From Leguminivora glycinivorella (taxonomy: Eukaryota > Arthropoda > Insecta > Lepidoptera > Tortricidae), in NCBI RefSeq assembly GCF_023078275.1, contig NC_062971.1:14198001-14262000 (forward strand): a stretch of 64,000 bases of DNA, in the 5' to 3' direction. Shown here one piece after another: positions 36,076 through 50,592 of this stretch (position 1 is its first letter; each line of letters opens with the position of its first letter). The translations under genes were made by a program, and so were the position numbers. The notes beneath the pieces are model-generated. The model ran no database searches. It worked only from the letters and a program-made list of their open reading frames with translations, and was not told the origin of the DNA.

Positions 36076-36404
36076 TTTAATCAGACAATACTTTCACTTG
36101 CTCGTTTTTCACAAATAACGTTATCAGACAATGTTTAAATGAATGGTTACTATTTTTGAAATACCTTGACGCTTAACTTAACATTTACATTGAATAAATA
36201 TATAGCTATCAATAGAGAAAACAAAAATAAGCAGACATTATATCAAAGCTTGTGAGTGATTTATAGATTGAACAATGTTTCACTCAGATTATAGACAATT
36301 TAATACAAAAGACATTCAATTCAAAGATAAGTTTATGATTGTAGATCTCATCAAGCATAAACCGTACATAAATAATGTACAGTCCTGTACAAGATTTAAA
36401 CACG

Positions 36405-36625
36405 GGCGCGGAGGCGATTTACGATTTGCTCGCAAGCAATCAATGAGCGTGATATTTTGACGTTTCATTAAACGGCCGACATCTTCATATCTCGCCGGAG
36501 GTTATTTATGTAGCCGACTGTACCCCGGGGCAGGCTTCGTACTGCGCTCGGTATGTCTTTATTGTTTATTCTTGTGGGCTACAAGAGGTAGTGTCGCCGT
36601 CTTTGTGCAAATGTACACACCTATA
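36405..36625. promoter_or_regulatory. GC-richer unique island, enhancer candidate
   Basis: No repeat match in the window. It carries TTTCATTAAAC, GGTTATTTATG and TCTTTATTGTTTATTC, resembling Hox/Abd-B and forkhead cores, in a compositionally distinct block. Function is unproven. Confidence 0.25.
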
Positions 36626-37279
36626 TAAGCAGTGTCGACATTTTTTAAAGTAAATGTGGATTTCGGTTTGTAACTCATAGCAACGTTTAACATGACTGGG
36701 TGAATGGTTCAAATAGGACAAATATTATTACGCTTTATATGTCAGGGCCCTTTGTAAATATAATGTATTTGAATTCAAAGTTTGTAGGATGGCAATATTA
36801 AAACAAATAATATAAATTATAGTATTATACCTAATGTAAATGTAAAGTACAAATTTTTGTACGAAAGCCTATCTATATGAAAAATATAATCGAACGATCT
36901 GTAAAATATGTACTTAGTTAAACTTAGTTGTAAAGATTATATTATAAATTAGTATTTTATTGAGATAAATATACATTATCAATTTATCATGGATAGAGGG
37001 ATTTTTGTGACGCATGTAAACGTTGATCAGACTATTATTGGTAAAAGATAAAAAAAAAATATTCTTATATCTTTAATTTCCTTCACTTACCTGCAAGTAC
37101 AGGTAACAATAATAAAATGGTACTACGTATTATATAACACGAATTCACCTATGACGTTAAAAAAGGGAATACACAATGTTTCTAACCCTACATCAACTCA
37201 TCACTGTCTTATAAGTAAAGAAAGCTATTAATACAACCCGTTCAAAAAACCAGAATGGCTTCGTAAGTAAATCCAATCA

Positions 37280-37460
37280 ATCTTGCAAACATGGCCACAA
37301 ATCAAACCGCGAACTATATCTAGGGGCGAAATGCAAATACGCCTAACGATGAAATAGCGATTACGGGCTTTTTCCTTCGGTGTTTACTCATAATCGAGCT
37401 ATTTATGATACACAATCATTTCTATTTAAATTACCTACCGTTTGGTGGGCGGTAAATTAT
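37280..37460. promoter_or_regulatory. enhancer candidate with octamer motif
   Basis: ATGCAAAT (37331-37338) is a perfect POU octamer. GCTATTTATGATA and AATAGCGATTACG lie close by. The block has no internal repeat and is richer in GC than its flanks. It is only a candidate. Confidence 0.25.
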
Positions 37461-37924
37461 GTTTTTTTTTTTTGTGTGAAAAAAAAACAATAAGTTACAA
37501 AATATAATAGCGAAAAAATATAGTAAACAGGTAGAATTGATTGATTGAGGTACCTACCTCTAGTTGGTCTTTCCCATCACGGAAACCATTGCGTAGAGCC
37601 GAAGTCAACACGTACCTTTACGAAGAACCTTTTGAAACTTTATTGAAATGTACCTAAGGGATATACCAAACGGATGTTGCCATTGCTCGTGTCGGAAGCA
37701 CGCAATGTCAGGAATCTAAAATGAACTAGGCTACCTATTGGATGAAACTTATTGATTAATTTAGTGGGCTATGCTATAAAAATCGAACGAAAACTCGTCT
37801 CCATAATATTGGCCCCCACAATTCCCACAGAGATTATTGAGTATTATTATGAATAAATTGTAAAAATATTAATAATGTGTTAAAATTATTTGAAGTCTGT
37901 AGGTACTGTAGATTCAGTAGTTCG

Positions 37925-38025
37925 GTAAGAAAAGGTGTTGGAGATTCTTGGGGAAGACTTAAGTCCTGCAGTAGACGTCTTTCTGTTGTTTTGATGATGA
38001 TAATGATGACAGATGATGATATTTA
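37925..38025 (+). mobile_element. LINE 3' tail
   Basis: GGGGAAGACTTAAGTCCTGC, AGTAGACGTCTTTC and a GATGATGATAATGATGAC run. It belongs to the same tail family as 12771-12872, in plus orientation; only the 3' end remains. Confidence 0.6.
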
Positions 38026-38029
38026 TAAG

Positions 38030-40340
38030 TAGATGCTAGTAGCATACAGTTTTAATGGTCTTTTGATAAGGTTATGAGCACAATTTTTGTTTGTCGACTC
38101 ACCGTTTTGGCTCAAATTGTATTCTGTATACTTCGCGATATAATTATGCTGCTCGCTGCTAAAACCGGTAAAATAGTTAGTACATATTCCTTTTTCTGAA
38201 GTTCAACTTTACTCAAAACTCCTTTACTTATTTACAGTCTATAAACACCTATTTTTGCCATCTAAAGTGGAGCAGAACAAACAGAATGGTACATAATGAC
38301 GGTTTACACGTACAATTATCACGTACGTGCATCGCGCTGACGATTATATGAAATAATCGTAATCGGCCGGCCTTCCGGTTTCGACCGGTGACCGGTGTAT
38401 CGATGTCACGGGAGATTCAAATAGTTGGGGTTCAGTATACAAGTGGAATTTCACTCATACCCTTGTAAGTTTTAGCGGCTTAGTTATAGAAAAATATATT
38501 TTGGGCATTTTCCGCAAAAAATATATTTTGGGCATTTTTCGACAACCATTGTGTATTGTGCCTATTTTGCGTGAAAGACGAGGTGGCGCTCACTTTAACC
38601 ACCCTGCCTTATAAAACCTAGCTGTGTTGTGAAATACCACTTTCAGTGTGTATGTGTGTGTCTTATTATTGGTACAGATTATTCATAACCCACTTTTAAA
38701 GCCAATTCTGATTAAACCGTAATATAAGTAGAACAAAATAGTTTTATTCGTAATAAAATAGTTTCGCGGTTAAATTTGTAATGAATCTTTCGATACTGGT
38801 GATCTAGAGATGATGACAATCGATGGAATATAATCGAAACACTATTGCATAAAGCAGAATGATAGAGAAGATTAGTTTTGATTTCTGTTCATTTTAATAA
38901 CTGTCACCTTCTTCCCAGATATTCTTGCCACAGCAGTCTGCTGCAGAGAACTGCTTCGAAGTAATAAAGCATTGAGATAATAAACCTGTATTTATTTTCA
39001 ATTTTGTAGGAACAGTTAAATCTTAACCTAATTTCGAAACGTGTTTCGTATCGAAGTTTTTATTTCCTTATTTATAATTATGCATCTTTGCACCTGTTCC
39101 ATATCTATAAGTCATATTTGCACGAGCATCGAATTATTAATCGGGTTTCAACTACTTGTCTTCAAAGCCTTGTTTCTTATATCAACTTCTTAATCTAAAA
39201 ACAACCTTATTTTGAATAACATTGCGTTTATAATCAAGGGTAGTGCAAATACAAGATATGAGTTTTAAAAAGTAAGCCGATTTACAGATAATACGACTTA
39301 CTTGTAATTAAAATAACGGACTCTTGAAATTGGAAAATGGTGTGGGTATGTTATCGTCGTTTGATACGTGCTCAAAGGGCAACAGTGAGATGCATTCATT
39401 ATGCCCATGTTCCTTTTGAGTGGTATAGATTAGGTAGTAAGGAGACCGACATTTTGTAGCAAACACTGTGTATTTATTTTTATAGTCCATCTAAATTATA
39501 GTGTGCTACGGTAATACACACAATGAGAAATTATTTTTCATCACATTTGCTGTTTAAAGGTATCATAGCGTCTACGTGTACTGAAGCATAATGTACTATT
39601 TTATTCCCAAGGGAATAATGGATTTAGTTTTAAAAATTAATACAATCCGTACAATACTTCAGGCAAAGGATGTTTCAATCTGCCAAGGATTTTTATTGCA
39701 CAACCAAAATTTTACTATTAAGCTATAAAATATATTATACGGTGTGATTAATGCATTTTATTTATGTTTTACAATTATTTCAGTGTGTTTTGCATTTATT
39801 TCGTAAAATTTAACTCAGATAAATTGTTATAATTTACAATCTGACAATATGCTCTCTACTCGCGCTTGACCGCGTGCGTACGCGAGGCACCCACCGTTGC
39901 CTAGCAACGGAGAGAACAACAAATCGAAATATTTAAATAAATGAGAAAAAAGTTCAATTATATGATTTATATGCTTTTTTGGACGTTGCATTTAATTTAT
40001 ATGCGGTATTTTCGTGTTTGTTTTCGTTCAAAAAGTGTTTGTTGTCAAAAACAATGGATTTAATATGAATAATCTGATGTAGATCAAGATACAGTACTGG
40101 TCGCAACGCCGCCGGTTGAAGGTTTTGCCTTATGAGTATTTCCTCTGTATTTTTCTCTCAAATGTGATGAAAAACATTGTGTGTAACTCGGGAAGTATGA
40201 ATATTACTAACTCGAGTCTTTAAATCGCTCCGGCAAGCCGTCGCGATTTAACTTACTCTCGTTAGTAATATTCAACTTCCTCCCCTTGTTGCACAATGTA
40301 CTATAATAATATTATCACCTGATATACTATCAGCGGTCAG
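38030..40340. other. intronic DNA, mostly unique
   Basis: A tandem doublet of AAAAATATATTTTGGGCATTTT lies at 38491-38540. A GC-rich part at 38330-38410 (CGGCCGGCCTTCCGG, CGACCGGTGACCGG) is short and unexplained. Around 40190-40300 is an inverted motif pair (GAATATTACTAACTCGAG / CTCGTTAGTAATATTC) typical of repeat debris. Confidence 0.45.
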
Positions 40341-40345
40341 ATATA

Positions 40346-40423
40346 CTATCAGCTGCAAAAGTGCATGGAGAAATTATGAATAAATTCATCGATAAATTTG
40401 CTATGCACTTTTGCAGCTGATAG
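40346..40423. repeat. 21-bp perfect inverted repeat
   Basis: CTATCAGCTGCAAAAGTGCA(T) at 40346-40366 is exactly mirrored at 40403-40423 across a 36-nt loop. It resembles a small foldback insertion. Confidence 0.8.
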
Positions 40424-40429
40424 TCATAG

Positions 40430-43400
40430 AGGAAACTGAACCCCTTTGAATAGAAAGTTGTATTCAAAGACGAAAACCGAATAGTTTTGCTCATCGTACA
40501 TGCTTCCAACTGAATCGAGTGTTTTAGAGTAGGTAAACAAATAATTCTTCTTAATTTAAGTTAGTTGTGATTTTGTAAGTGTCTACCTGTAACATATGTA
40601 TGTACATACAAGAAATAAGGAAATATAATGTTGGCATTCAACATCAAGTTCAAAGACAAGATTCTTACGGTCAGAGTTTTCTTTGATTCTCACTAAGTGT
40701 GATTCTAGCGCCTGCCTTAAATAGTTTTGACACAAAGTCATACTAGAGTTCGATAAAAGAGAAAACTGTAAATTAATACCTACAATTAATTTTCATATTT
40801 TAAGCTTGCCCTCAAAAATGTACAAAAATATTTAATGGTGCACTTTACATATAGTAATCGTGCGAAAATTTATTAATGATTATTTTTCGTATTTACTTTT
40901 TTGCTGACAAATTAGATTTTATCGTTGATTTGCTGTTAACCAAGTAGGATTCTCGCTCAATTGACTTATTACTGAATCCATGTACCTAATCCAATACACT
41001 TCTTCATAATATGCTTTAAGTAATTCATCTAGGAGTAGCAGCTTCAGTTGGAATGCCGTTATGTATCAAATTTATTAATTATAGTACATCGTGATCGTAA
41101 ATTTTACTTACAAAAATGCACTATGAATTAAAAACAATACTTAGTTCATAATAAAAATAATATAGGTATTGCAATAATGTCACTGTAACAAAAATTTTAA
41201 TTTCTTCATCATCCGGTAAGGAAAATACATCTGTTGACGGACATGAACTAATTTAAACTGTGATCGGTTCATACAAAGTTTATAATAGTGTTTTGCTTCC
41301 TCCCTGTCGTGATGTTAATAAAGCTAGAGACATACAATTATGATTATGAAAGTGATAATTAATGAGTAATTGTGAAGGTGCTTTTTCTTATTTCCCAGAA
41401 GTGTCCGTTGACTGAGACGTTGTAAATATTAATAATTCTATATTCTTAAGGGTTGACGCTTTGAGTCTAAAGGACTGTTTTAATTCCGAAAATTAAAAAT
41501 ACCTTTACAAAGTAAAAAAAGAAAAGGTCCAGGTCGTGTCGTAACAGAAGGTGAAAGGAGTTGGCAGAAGACCGGACGAGTTGGAGATTGCTCCATCGAC
41601 AAGAGCACAGCTCTTAAGTTAGAAGAAGAGATATAAAGTATAAAATAAAATGGAAAATTGAAACTAGATTTTTTATGCTTCATAAATTTCATAATATAAA
41701 TTTAGGTATAGTACTTTTTTTCAGTGCTTATTATCTATAGGAACTATACAATAAATTAATGGCGTTAAGTGTATGCACCTGATTAATGATACAGAATAGG
41801 GTTACAAATAACGGTGTTCTGAACTAAGGTAGGGTCAATGTACTCTGAGTGTAAAAAAAAACGATTTATACTTTTTAACTACTAAAACCATGTTATGTAT
41901 TCCTAAAGTAGAGATACGTGTACCTACCCTTAAGTCATTGCAAAAATATAACGTAACTAAAACTATACCATAACTATAAACTACAAGTGACATGTTAGCG
42001 ATGGCCCCGTTACATTAGAATGGAATGTCGATTACAGTCAACATTGTCTGAAAACACGTCGTTAGTATGAAACGAATGCGACGAGAGAATCTTTTTGTCA
42101 CCCCCGTTCTTGTAAATTTATTGACGCTGTATAAGGTGCAAAGAGAATTAATATGTCTTCATAAAGTATGACGGCTGCAACCGGTAGTCCGATTTCAATA
42201 ATCTGTATTCATATGTGTATTTTATTTTACTTATATTAACCGAAACCTTTATTTTCCGGGTTTAACTTGGCTAAAAAATTTCCGCCAAAAACTTACTTAT
42301 AACACGGAATAAAATTCAATATAAGTATATAAAAAATTATAAATTACACAATTCAATGAATTCCTAGGCACATCTATTTAAGATTATCCATCCATCAAGA
42401 CTACTATTATTTTACTTATGGACACAGCCTACATAATTTGCCACATATAAAATTAAAATTACACCCTGGTTGAAAATTATTCCTTAATGTTTTGTGAGTG
42501 AATTTATTTGAATGTGTCAATTAACGCCACGCTTTACGCCCTAATAATATTTAGGTAATTCATCCACCCAACCAGCACTTAGACATTATTTATCCAAACA
42601 TTTTGATTCATTATTGAAACAATTATCTTTTTTGCTCCAGATTTATGACTAGGTAATATTAATACAATTAATAGGTGAAATTGCATCAATATGAATTAAA
42701 CGCGTTGCTTTTTCACGCGACACTACGTCGGCATTCCACCTAATCAATAACCCACAGACTCAAAAAACACACTTAAAATAATTAACCACACAATCTCTCA
42801 TCGGCCCGCGTTAAAACACCGGGCAATCTGAATAAATCTCCGCTTCCACATTTCTCTCGCATTATTAAACGAGAAAACGAGCAAAAAGGAACACAAGAAC
42901 AAAAAGGAACACGACGAGAACTCACGAACTCGACCGATATTGGTGACAAAATGTTTTTACGCCTCAACCGCGACATTGTTCTTTTGTCTCTGGTTGTTTT
43001 GTATTCGTTTCGTTTTAGGGTTTTTTAATTAAGTTTTAATTTTTATCTCGGAGCTCCCGTTTGATCATGTAGGTTTTAGGACGGGAAGCTCTCAATTTTA
43101 ATTGTAACAATGTGATTTATTTGTGTAAGACTGTCGTGTCTGGTTTGTAAAGAGTACCAAATCTTTAGGGCTTATCTTGTGACGGGTTAAACGGATTTCT
43201 TAAAATAAACTGTACAAAAAGTACAATTTTATTCTTGGTAAGGTGACGAGCTTGGTAAGGTGATGAAATACTTTTTAAGTGAGTATATTTTGTGCCTTTC
43301 AACCAATAATATTTCAGGCTGTATTTTAAAATTTCAGACTAGATGTTCAATATTTAAACTATCAACTTTTAATTGTCTCCGTGTTTTAAGAAAACCGTAA

Positions 43401-44220
43401 ACATTTGTACAGCAAGTATTCTTCTGTATTGCACTTAAGCATGTAGTCGTGAACATATCCATAAAGGCGTGTCCGTGCCACGCCGGGGTCGTTTCACCGG
43501 CTATCGGTGACAATGTCCAGGCTACCTGTTAAATATGGACTCTTAAGTGATAGGGCGTACGAACTTTTAGAACTGGCCACTTGTGTAAAAATACAAAAGA
43601 GATAAAATTGGGATACAAACGAAAACTACTGACTACGCTTCTATGTTTCTAATATTAAGGTCATCTTCAGATATTTTTGGGTCGCGTAAAGATGTATATT
43701 ATGTGGCAATACAGTATAAAAACCTAACTAACTTAAATTATGTATTGTCAACGTTAACAAAACCGTAACGAGTGGCGGAAAGAAAACAGAGGAGGTACAC
43801 GTAATTTCCCAGGAGCGAAACACAATATTCTGGCCATAATAATGTAGCTAGTGTCTATTTACTAGGTACTAGACGTACTGCACAAAAATGAAACTTAATT
43901 TATCGTCTATTAAGAGTAAAACGTCCCAGTTTGTCGGTTACCATTAAGGCGAGATTTACTTGTATCTTTATAATAAATAAACTGACAAAGCGGCTTTATA
44001 GCAATCGACAAAGTGGGACATTTACCCGTGCACACTCATATATGTGTTTATTACGTTTCATAAGTCACTAGAGCAAAAAGTGCAATAATTTCCGTGTTTG
44101 AAAATATACATGAAATCATGTTTTCATTATTTGTCTCCTACATTGGACAATTTCAAATGTATATTATGTCGAATAACTTGATGACGATGTCGAAAATAGT
44201 GTAGTCGTATCGTGGCATGG
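40430..44220. other. intronic DNA, nothing recognised
   Basis: About 3.8 kb of AT-rich unique DNA; no gene or repeat pair found. Confidence 0.5.
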
Positions 44221-44224
44221 TTAA

Positions 44225-44350
44225 GTCTGCAGCGGAATGTCTCACTCATCCCGGCGGGTCATAAATCGGGCCTCATTTGAATGTCGATTGTGATCGACGA
44301 CGCGCGCGCCGCTTTATAACTCACGGCCGAAACGAGCTACACTCACTACC
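44225..44350. promoter_or_regulatory. GC-rich unique island, enhancer candidate
   Basis: The block from CTGCAGCGGAATG through CGACGACGCGCGCGCCGC to CACGGCCGAAACG is sharply richer in GC than its surroundings. It includes CATAAATC and TTTATAAC. It has no repeat partner here. Confidence 0.25.
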
Positions 44351-45139
44351 TATATTGTATGTGATGCACTTTGTATGTAGGTATTGCCATATTTTCGTTT
44401 GAGAATAGAATTAACCAGAAAAATTAATAAATTTAGAAATAACAGATGTAGTCTGTTTGAAAAAAAGCATCGTAGAATGTATGGAGCTTTAAATATTCTG
44501 TGACTCTTTCACATATTCATAAAAAATCTTCAGTGTATTACTTTAAACTCTCAAAAACTAAAGATATACCTACAAAATTGGCTAAATTCAAGTGCGAGGC
44601 TGAATTCATTCGCTTAGTAGAGTCATGAGATTCATGAGTAGGTATAATTGACCATTTAAGTACTTTGTACTAGTTAAAATCATATATCAAATTATTAGTC
44701 TTTGTCTAGGGTTTTAACCGGACCTTGATCGCGAACGTAAAGTTCAGATATAAACCCACTATTGTTTCTAATGACTTATTAGAAAATAGATGTCATATAA
44801 GTTAAAATATTCTTACTATTAGAACCCGTTTCGACGTCACCATAATGTATTGAATACGGAATTAAACTGAATCCTAAATAAAACATGTCAGCGATAAGCG
44901 GGTGAGAACGAAGTGTCCCAATTAAAGCGGTTTTTAATGTGTTCCCAATCATTTAAATGTGTTTCAAATAATTTAAATTTGTAATCGTACGGGAGCAGGG
45001 ACGATAAACATGTATGTTACTCTGCACGGGGTGGAATGTGAACGTTGGCTTGTCAAAAATATGTCGACCACAGAATAAATAATAGGCCTCGTACTTTACC
45101 CTACAGAAAGGATACTGTAGTTTACACCGCTAGCGGGTT

Positions 45140-45595
45140 TACCGCTCGATTTTCAGACACCATGATTGAAGGTGCATTCGAGATGTGGTTTGAGGTGTGG
45201 ATGATGCATTTGAGATGTGGTGTTGGCGCAAGATGTTGGCTGTCCTATGGACGGCGCGCCGCATCAATGTGTCGACTGTCGATCCTGGTGGAACTTATGC
45301 CGCTTGTCTGTCATTTGTCTCCAACGAATCCTTTACTACTTTGGACACGTGGCCAGACGGGAGCCGGAAAACCTCGAGAAACGCATTATGGTTGGCATGG
45401 TGGCTGAAGGACGGGGAAGTGGCCATCCACCAACCCGCTGGGTGGACAGCGTTAAGAAGGCCTGCCAGGGATTAACACAGGCGCCTATTATTAGGACTGC
45501 AGAAGACCGTGCGGAATGGAGAGCTTTGGTGCGAAAAATAACGACCTCATGTGGTCGCGACCCTCAGCCATGAGGAACCGAGGAAGAAGAAAATT
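45140..45595 (+). pseudogene. 5'-truncated LINE reverse-transcriptase C-terminus
   Basis: One frame gives AFEMWCWRKMLAV and TARRINVS; after a frameshift another gives CLQRILYYFGHVARREPENL, GRGSGHPPTRWVDSVKK, TAEDRAEWRALVRK and GRDPQP. This order (FEMWCWRRM, YFGHVARR, PTRW, AEDR.WR) is the conserved C-terminal tail of a LINE ORF common in insects. The 3' end CGAGGAAGAAGAA is the usual tail. At least one frameshift and the loss of the 5' part make it dead. Confidence 0.8.
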
Positions 45596-45779
45596 GAAGG
45601 TGAAAATCGCAGCATGGGCAAACTTTTCTATTTTAATTTAAACATGAAAACGTTTGATTGTATTCCTCATAGTTTTATACCCCGGCTTAAACTCGAAAGA
45701 AAATTTAGGTACGTATCTCAGGTCTAACTAATTAATTCTAAATACGTCATAGTCTTAAGCGTTTGTCTGCATAATATAG

Positions 45780-45965
45780 CATCATAAACCTCTCGTCCAC
45801 AAGTGTGCGCCCGCGACTAATTACTGCCGATCCCAGCGCCACAACCGTATCATTCGCTTTAAAAATAATACTGATTTCTCTACGGCCGCGCACTTTCCAG
45901 TATAATTACGCGTAGATATGGCTCGGTGCGGAAAAAATATGAAAGTCGTATAAAGAAACAATTTC
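45780..45965. promoter_or_regulatory. GC-richer unique island, enhancer candidate
   Basis: It contains CTAATTAC (45817-45824, homeodomain core), CCACAAGTGTGCGCCCGCG and CTACGGCCGCGCACTTTCC. It is not repeated in the window. Evidence is compositional only. Confidence 0.25.
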
Positions 45966-45969
45966 ACGG

Positions 45970-48900
45970 TTGATTTACATAGGTGTATGCATGGTGTAGA
46001 TGAGTCAAGGAGATGCTCTGATATTGATATGACTGCGTTGATTGAAATGATTGATGTGAGAGGACTTTAGACGAGGTATAATATCCCTACCTGAGCTGCG
46101 CGACACATCAGCTAAATAAATTTTCTTAAAGGAAAAACATGAAACACAAAACATGCCGTTTTTGCGGTGAAAATTAATTATATATTAACCATTTGATTTC
46201 TTTCAATTGTAGGTATTTTTATCTATATTTTATTTTTAAGGGTTCTTATTTGTAGAACAAAACTGTTACTGCGATTGCCGGTCTATCGATCTATCGATTC
46301 GCGCAAACTTGTTCGTGTTATATTTATGTAACTTAGACATTTTTAAATCTACAGTGCAGGTTTCAAAACTTTTTCAATAACTTTCATATCCAGGAAGCAA
46401 AATGAGGACTACTTTGATTGAAAAGGTGACCTTGCAAAGAGCGTCCTCTTTTATCTAAATAAGATAAATTAGCATACTTAAACAAGTGAGTAAGCGAGTA
46501 TAACACTTCAATAAACGAGCATTTTTCTTATTCGTTAATGAGTGTTTAGTATATACTATAATTAATAATGATCTAGGCTGAGTGTTTACAAGTGAAAACT
46601 AAGTTATGTCGGATAGGATCATAAAATCTGAGCTAGTAGGGCGGTCACGCTAGGTATGGTTAGCAAAACACATTTCGCGTTTTCACAGATTTTCCAGCAC
46701 AGAAGAATAAAATGGGTGCCATAGTTTTAAATAACATTAGTTGAACCATGCTAAGCGATTTGAAATCAATGGCATTATCCTTGTCGGATTCTGGATATAT
46801 ATTTGACCCTAAGTAACCTTCACAGTTTAATGTTTACTTATTCATTAGAATTCGTTAAACTACCCTAGTTAGATACATAATCCTCATTAGTGTCTTGAGA
46901 TTTCGTCATGAAATAAATTTAAATATGATATTAGTTAAGATTTATTTTTAACATTACATGAGCTTGGCATTGTACTTATTTTAATAACTTTGTTTTTTAC
47001 ATGAAAACATATTGACCAATATCTTATAATTTTGATAGGATGTGTTTATGGTAATATTACAATTTTTTTTGTCGTGTGTCTATTTTGTCAACCCTACACC
47101 GACGTATCTAATAACTGTCAAAGATGGCGTGTGCGTACGGTAATTGCAAAGATTTAGTTGCAATTATGTAGCTCATTATGGCAAAAGTAAAACTGATAGA
47201 GTGAAGGTCGTCCTCTATGTATTTGCTGATATTTTATGTTCTGCGACTTCAAAGTTACATTGTTTTAAATCTGAATCCTTTAAATAGTGGACTTTGTATT
47301 AACTATGTTATACTACCTACTATGCCTGGGATAAGGGCAGGCGAATGATGATGATGATACTACTATGCCATGGCAATCTAATATTGGATTATGAATCATA
47401 ATGCAATATTTAGTTGGTGATAATTTATGATTATATGTAGGTAAATTACAGTTAAAAATATTATACCAGACTTAACTGAGATGTACGGTACCTAGTCAAA
47501 AGATTTATTTATATGAAATACTAATAAGTAAAGTTGTTTCTAGAAACTAAGTTGTAGGAAAAAAAGGAAAAATCATTTAGTGACGGTTTTACTGAAACAA
47601 CAACTTCATATACAAAATAAAAAAAAATGTCAAAGAAATTTGGTACATAATACAAAAAAAAATACTTTCGCCATAATACGTAACGTGCTCCACCTTTGAA
47701 TTTTATTTCAGTTTAAGGGTGGTCAAAGAAATTTATACCCCTGCATACTTATATTAAATTAAATAACAAGTGAGTTATATTCATAATGATTAGCATAAAC
47801 TCATTACGTTACTTGGTCGGGCGTAAATTACTGAAATATGTCATAATAAAAACTTTATCTATGGCGCTCCCTCCAGGGTGCGTTGTTACATTTATCTACA
47901 AAAATAACTTTTACGCTAACTATACTTTAACATGGAAAAGCGCTAAGTTCAAAGAAGTGTTTTTTTGTTACCTTTAGTAAATTTCCTTTTTAAGTACAAA
48001 AAGAAATAATGAGCTATCCCTATGAATTTTTATGATACAAACTTATGTTATGTGTCCTAAGAATCATTGAATGATTTGATGCTTAACTATCGATTAATTA
48101 ACCGGAAATAATGAGCTATCGTATGAAGTTTTTTGACGCACGCACGAAGTCTAGGGATAAAATAATTAATTTATCGATAATTAATCTATTTATAAATTTA
48201 TAGGTATAGAAATGCGGATAGTTTTATCGATTTTTTTCCATTGTTCACAGAGGAGACCAAAGTTATGTTATTGGGAAATCCAAACAGCATCGTTCGGGGT
48301 TGAGGTCTAGCTGAAGTGACAATAATTCACGCGTGCGAACGAAACGCAATACATCGGTCGTTCTAATGCAGAAAAAGTGTATATATTATGTAGTATAGGC
48401 GTCGGTTTCAGTAACAATTTTATGTTACAAAGCTTCATGTTTTTATGAATTAGTGCTAAAATTACCACTTCATGTTAGTAGGTATAGTGTCTACCAATCG
48501 TGTCTAACAAAATATATAAAAGAACACAATTTTCTAAAGAAAATAATATAAAGTGTAAGACTGTAAGTATTCATTTAAGTAAGACCAAATAATCCTTTAG
48601 AAAATATGTATGTGTGCACATCTACACAATACACTTGTGACTTGTGTGTAAACAATTTAATAAAATCAAAAAGTCCTACATTGGCATACCTACACGTAGA
48701 ACGTTTTTGGCACCTAAAAACGTGTAAAACCTCTTTATAACACATGACATTGCTACCAACTTAACAACCAGCAGAATCCACACAGAAAAAAATGTAACTG
48801 TATATACTACAAACTACAACGATCTATTGCTTTAACACAATAAACATTTATTAACTGAATTAAAAGAGAGCATAACAAAGAAAATTTTCGGATAAGGTTT

Positions 48901-49635
48901 TAACTTGTAAGTAGGTATAACAGTGAAAAACTTAATAAGCCCTTGCATATGTAGGTACCTACTTGAAGTACAAGTAGAAGTAAAAACGTCGTTGATGTTT
49001 GTGAGCAACGCTCAAACAACCAAGTACCAAAATATTTACCAAAATACTGCTCACAATTTGGTTAAAATATAATTTTACGTAGCACGTTTGAAGACCTAGT
49101 GATATGTACTGAGTAGATATCACCACCCCCATATAGATAGGATCTAAAACTGTCCTTAAATATGTATCTACACTATTTGTTCGCGGTAAAAACAAAAGTA
49201 GAAAGCTTCTAAATAATAATATAACATAAAACATTAAATAGTGACTCCTTTTGTAATTTCGATACATGACCAATCTGAAAAATTAAAATAGGGACATATG
49301 AATATTTTGCAGCTTTGTAGTATCACCAAATGGTAGTAGCAACCGCTCTAAATAATAACCACATAGCAGTGTTCAAAACAATAGCCATTTCACTAAAAAT
49401 AACTAATAAGAAAAAAACACGTAAGTGGCACAGTGAATATCATGATGTTAAGAACAACTTAACATATTTACTACTGTGCTAGTCGCCAGATAAGGTTTAT
49501 GTCTAGAGGTTTAAACTTCAGTAATAATATTCGCTTTAAGAGCGCTATGACAAAAAAAGGCGATATATTGTAAAATGCACAATATTTATCGACAAAATTG
49601 TACACTTTACTCATACTAAAAGACAGTGAAAGTAC
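45970..49635. other. intronic DNA, mostly unique
   Basis: No gene. A short GATGATGAT-tailed fragment (GGGATAAGGGCAGGCG) at 47325-47362 is probably another LINE 3' tail. GGAAATAATGAGCTATC-type motifs repeat near 48005 and 48103. Confidence 0.45.
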
Positions 49636-49639
49636 TTGT

Positions 49640-50090
49640 TTCAGTTAGAACATCTTATTAACTGTCGGTTAATTAAAAAACATATGGAAAAAAAAGCTTT
49701 TTCAATTAGTAATGATTGTTTTCCTGATGCTCGTTTAGGAAAAACCGCGTGAAGCACAGAATTCGGAGCTCTTATTATCTACAATTTGATAAGCTCACTC
49801 TCATAAATGAGGTAAATTTAAGTTCCAAATATCTTGTACTTAAGGCCCATTAAACAATATTTATCATTTAATCCTTTGAAATTGAGAAATTGAAAGTAAA
49901 ACGAACTCAATTTTGTCTTGAAAATACATTGAAACAAGTGATGATTTCTCCGAAAATCTACATGTTATCGAAGTTATTTTAGTATATAAATAATCTGTAC
50001 AATCTGCTTAAATTGCTGTTATCCATTTGTCGTTATAATATTATATAATGATTTTTTGCCAATTTTTTGAAAACTAGCCTTCCTGTCGCT
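49640..50090 (+). repeat. interspersed repeat, copy B
   Basis: It corresponds to 23330-23800, with shared blocks GAACATCTTATTA, AAATTGCTGTTAT and TTTTTGCCAATTTTTTGAAAA followed by a GCCTTC boundary. Confidence 0.55.
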
Positions 50091-50403
50091 ATTTGACCGG
50101 CGACGGACGCCTGCGATTTCAGTGCCGCGCCGGAGCTCGTATAGGTGAGACGTATGTCACTTCGCTCTCCGAGTTTTGATCGCAAACGTCGAGAATATTT
50201 ATCGTTGTGTGGGTCGGACGCCTTGTTTATACACGGGCTATCCTCGCATTGTGTGTGTGTAAACAGCGACCAACGAATTTGATCCTAGATCCGTAAATAT
50301 TTGCTTTTGTAATATTTTGTTATGTTTGAATGTTAAAGTATTACAACGTTATGATGATAAATATGTAAAAATTACAATACGGTCAAGATGATAAGACACA
50401 TCA

Positions 50404-50592
50404 AGATGGTACTCGGGATCTGATGATGGAGCCAGAAGGTGGTCACCAGTACCAGTGAACCATGTAAGTAAACGACTTCGTGTTTAGGCTCGTTGGGTTC
50501 GTCTCAACAAGACCTTTGACAAGAGGTGGTACTCAGGGTCTGATGATGGAGCCAGATGGTGGTCACCAGTACCAATGAACCATATAACTAAA
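50404..50592 (+). repeat. 120-bp tandem doublet
   Basis: GGTACTCGGGATCTGATGAT, GGAGCCAGAAGGTGGTCACC and AGTACCAGTGAACCAT (50404-50474) recur at 50524-50592 with few changes. The family is known to me from lepidopteran introns. Confidence 0.7.
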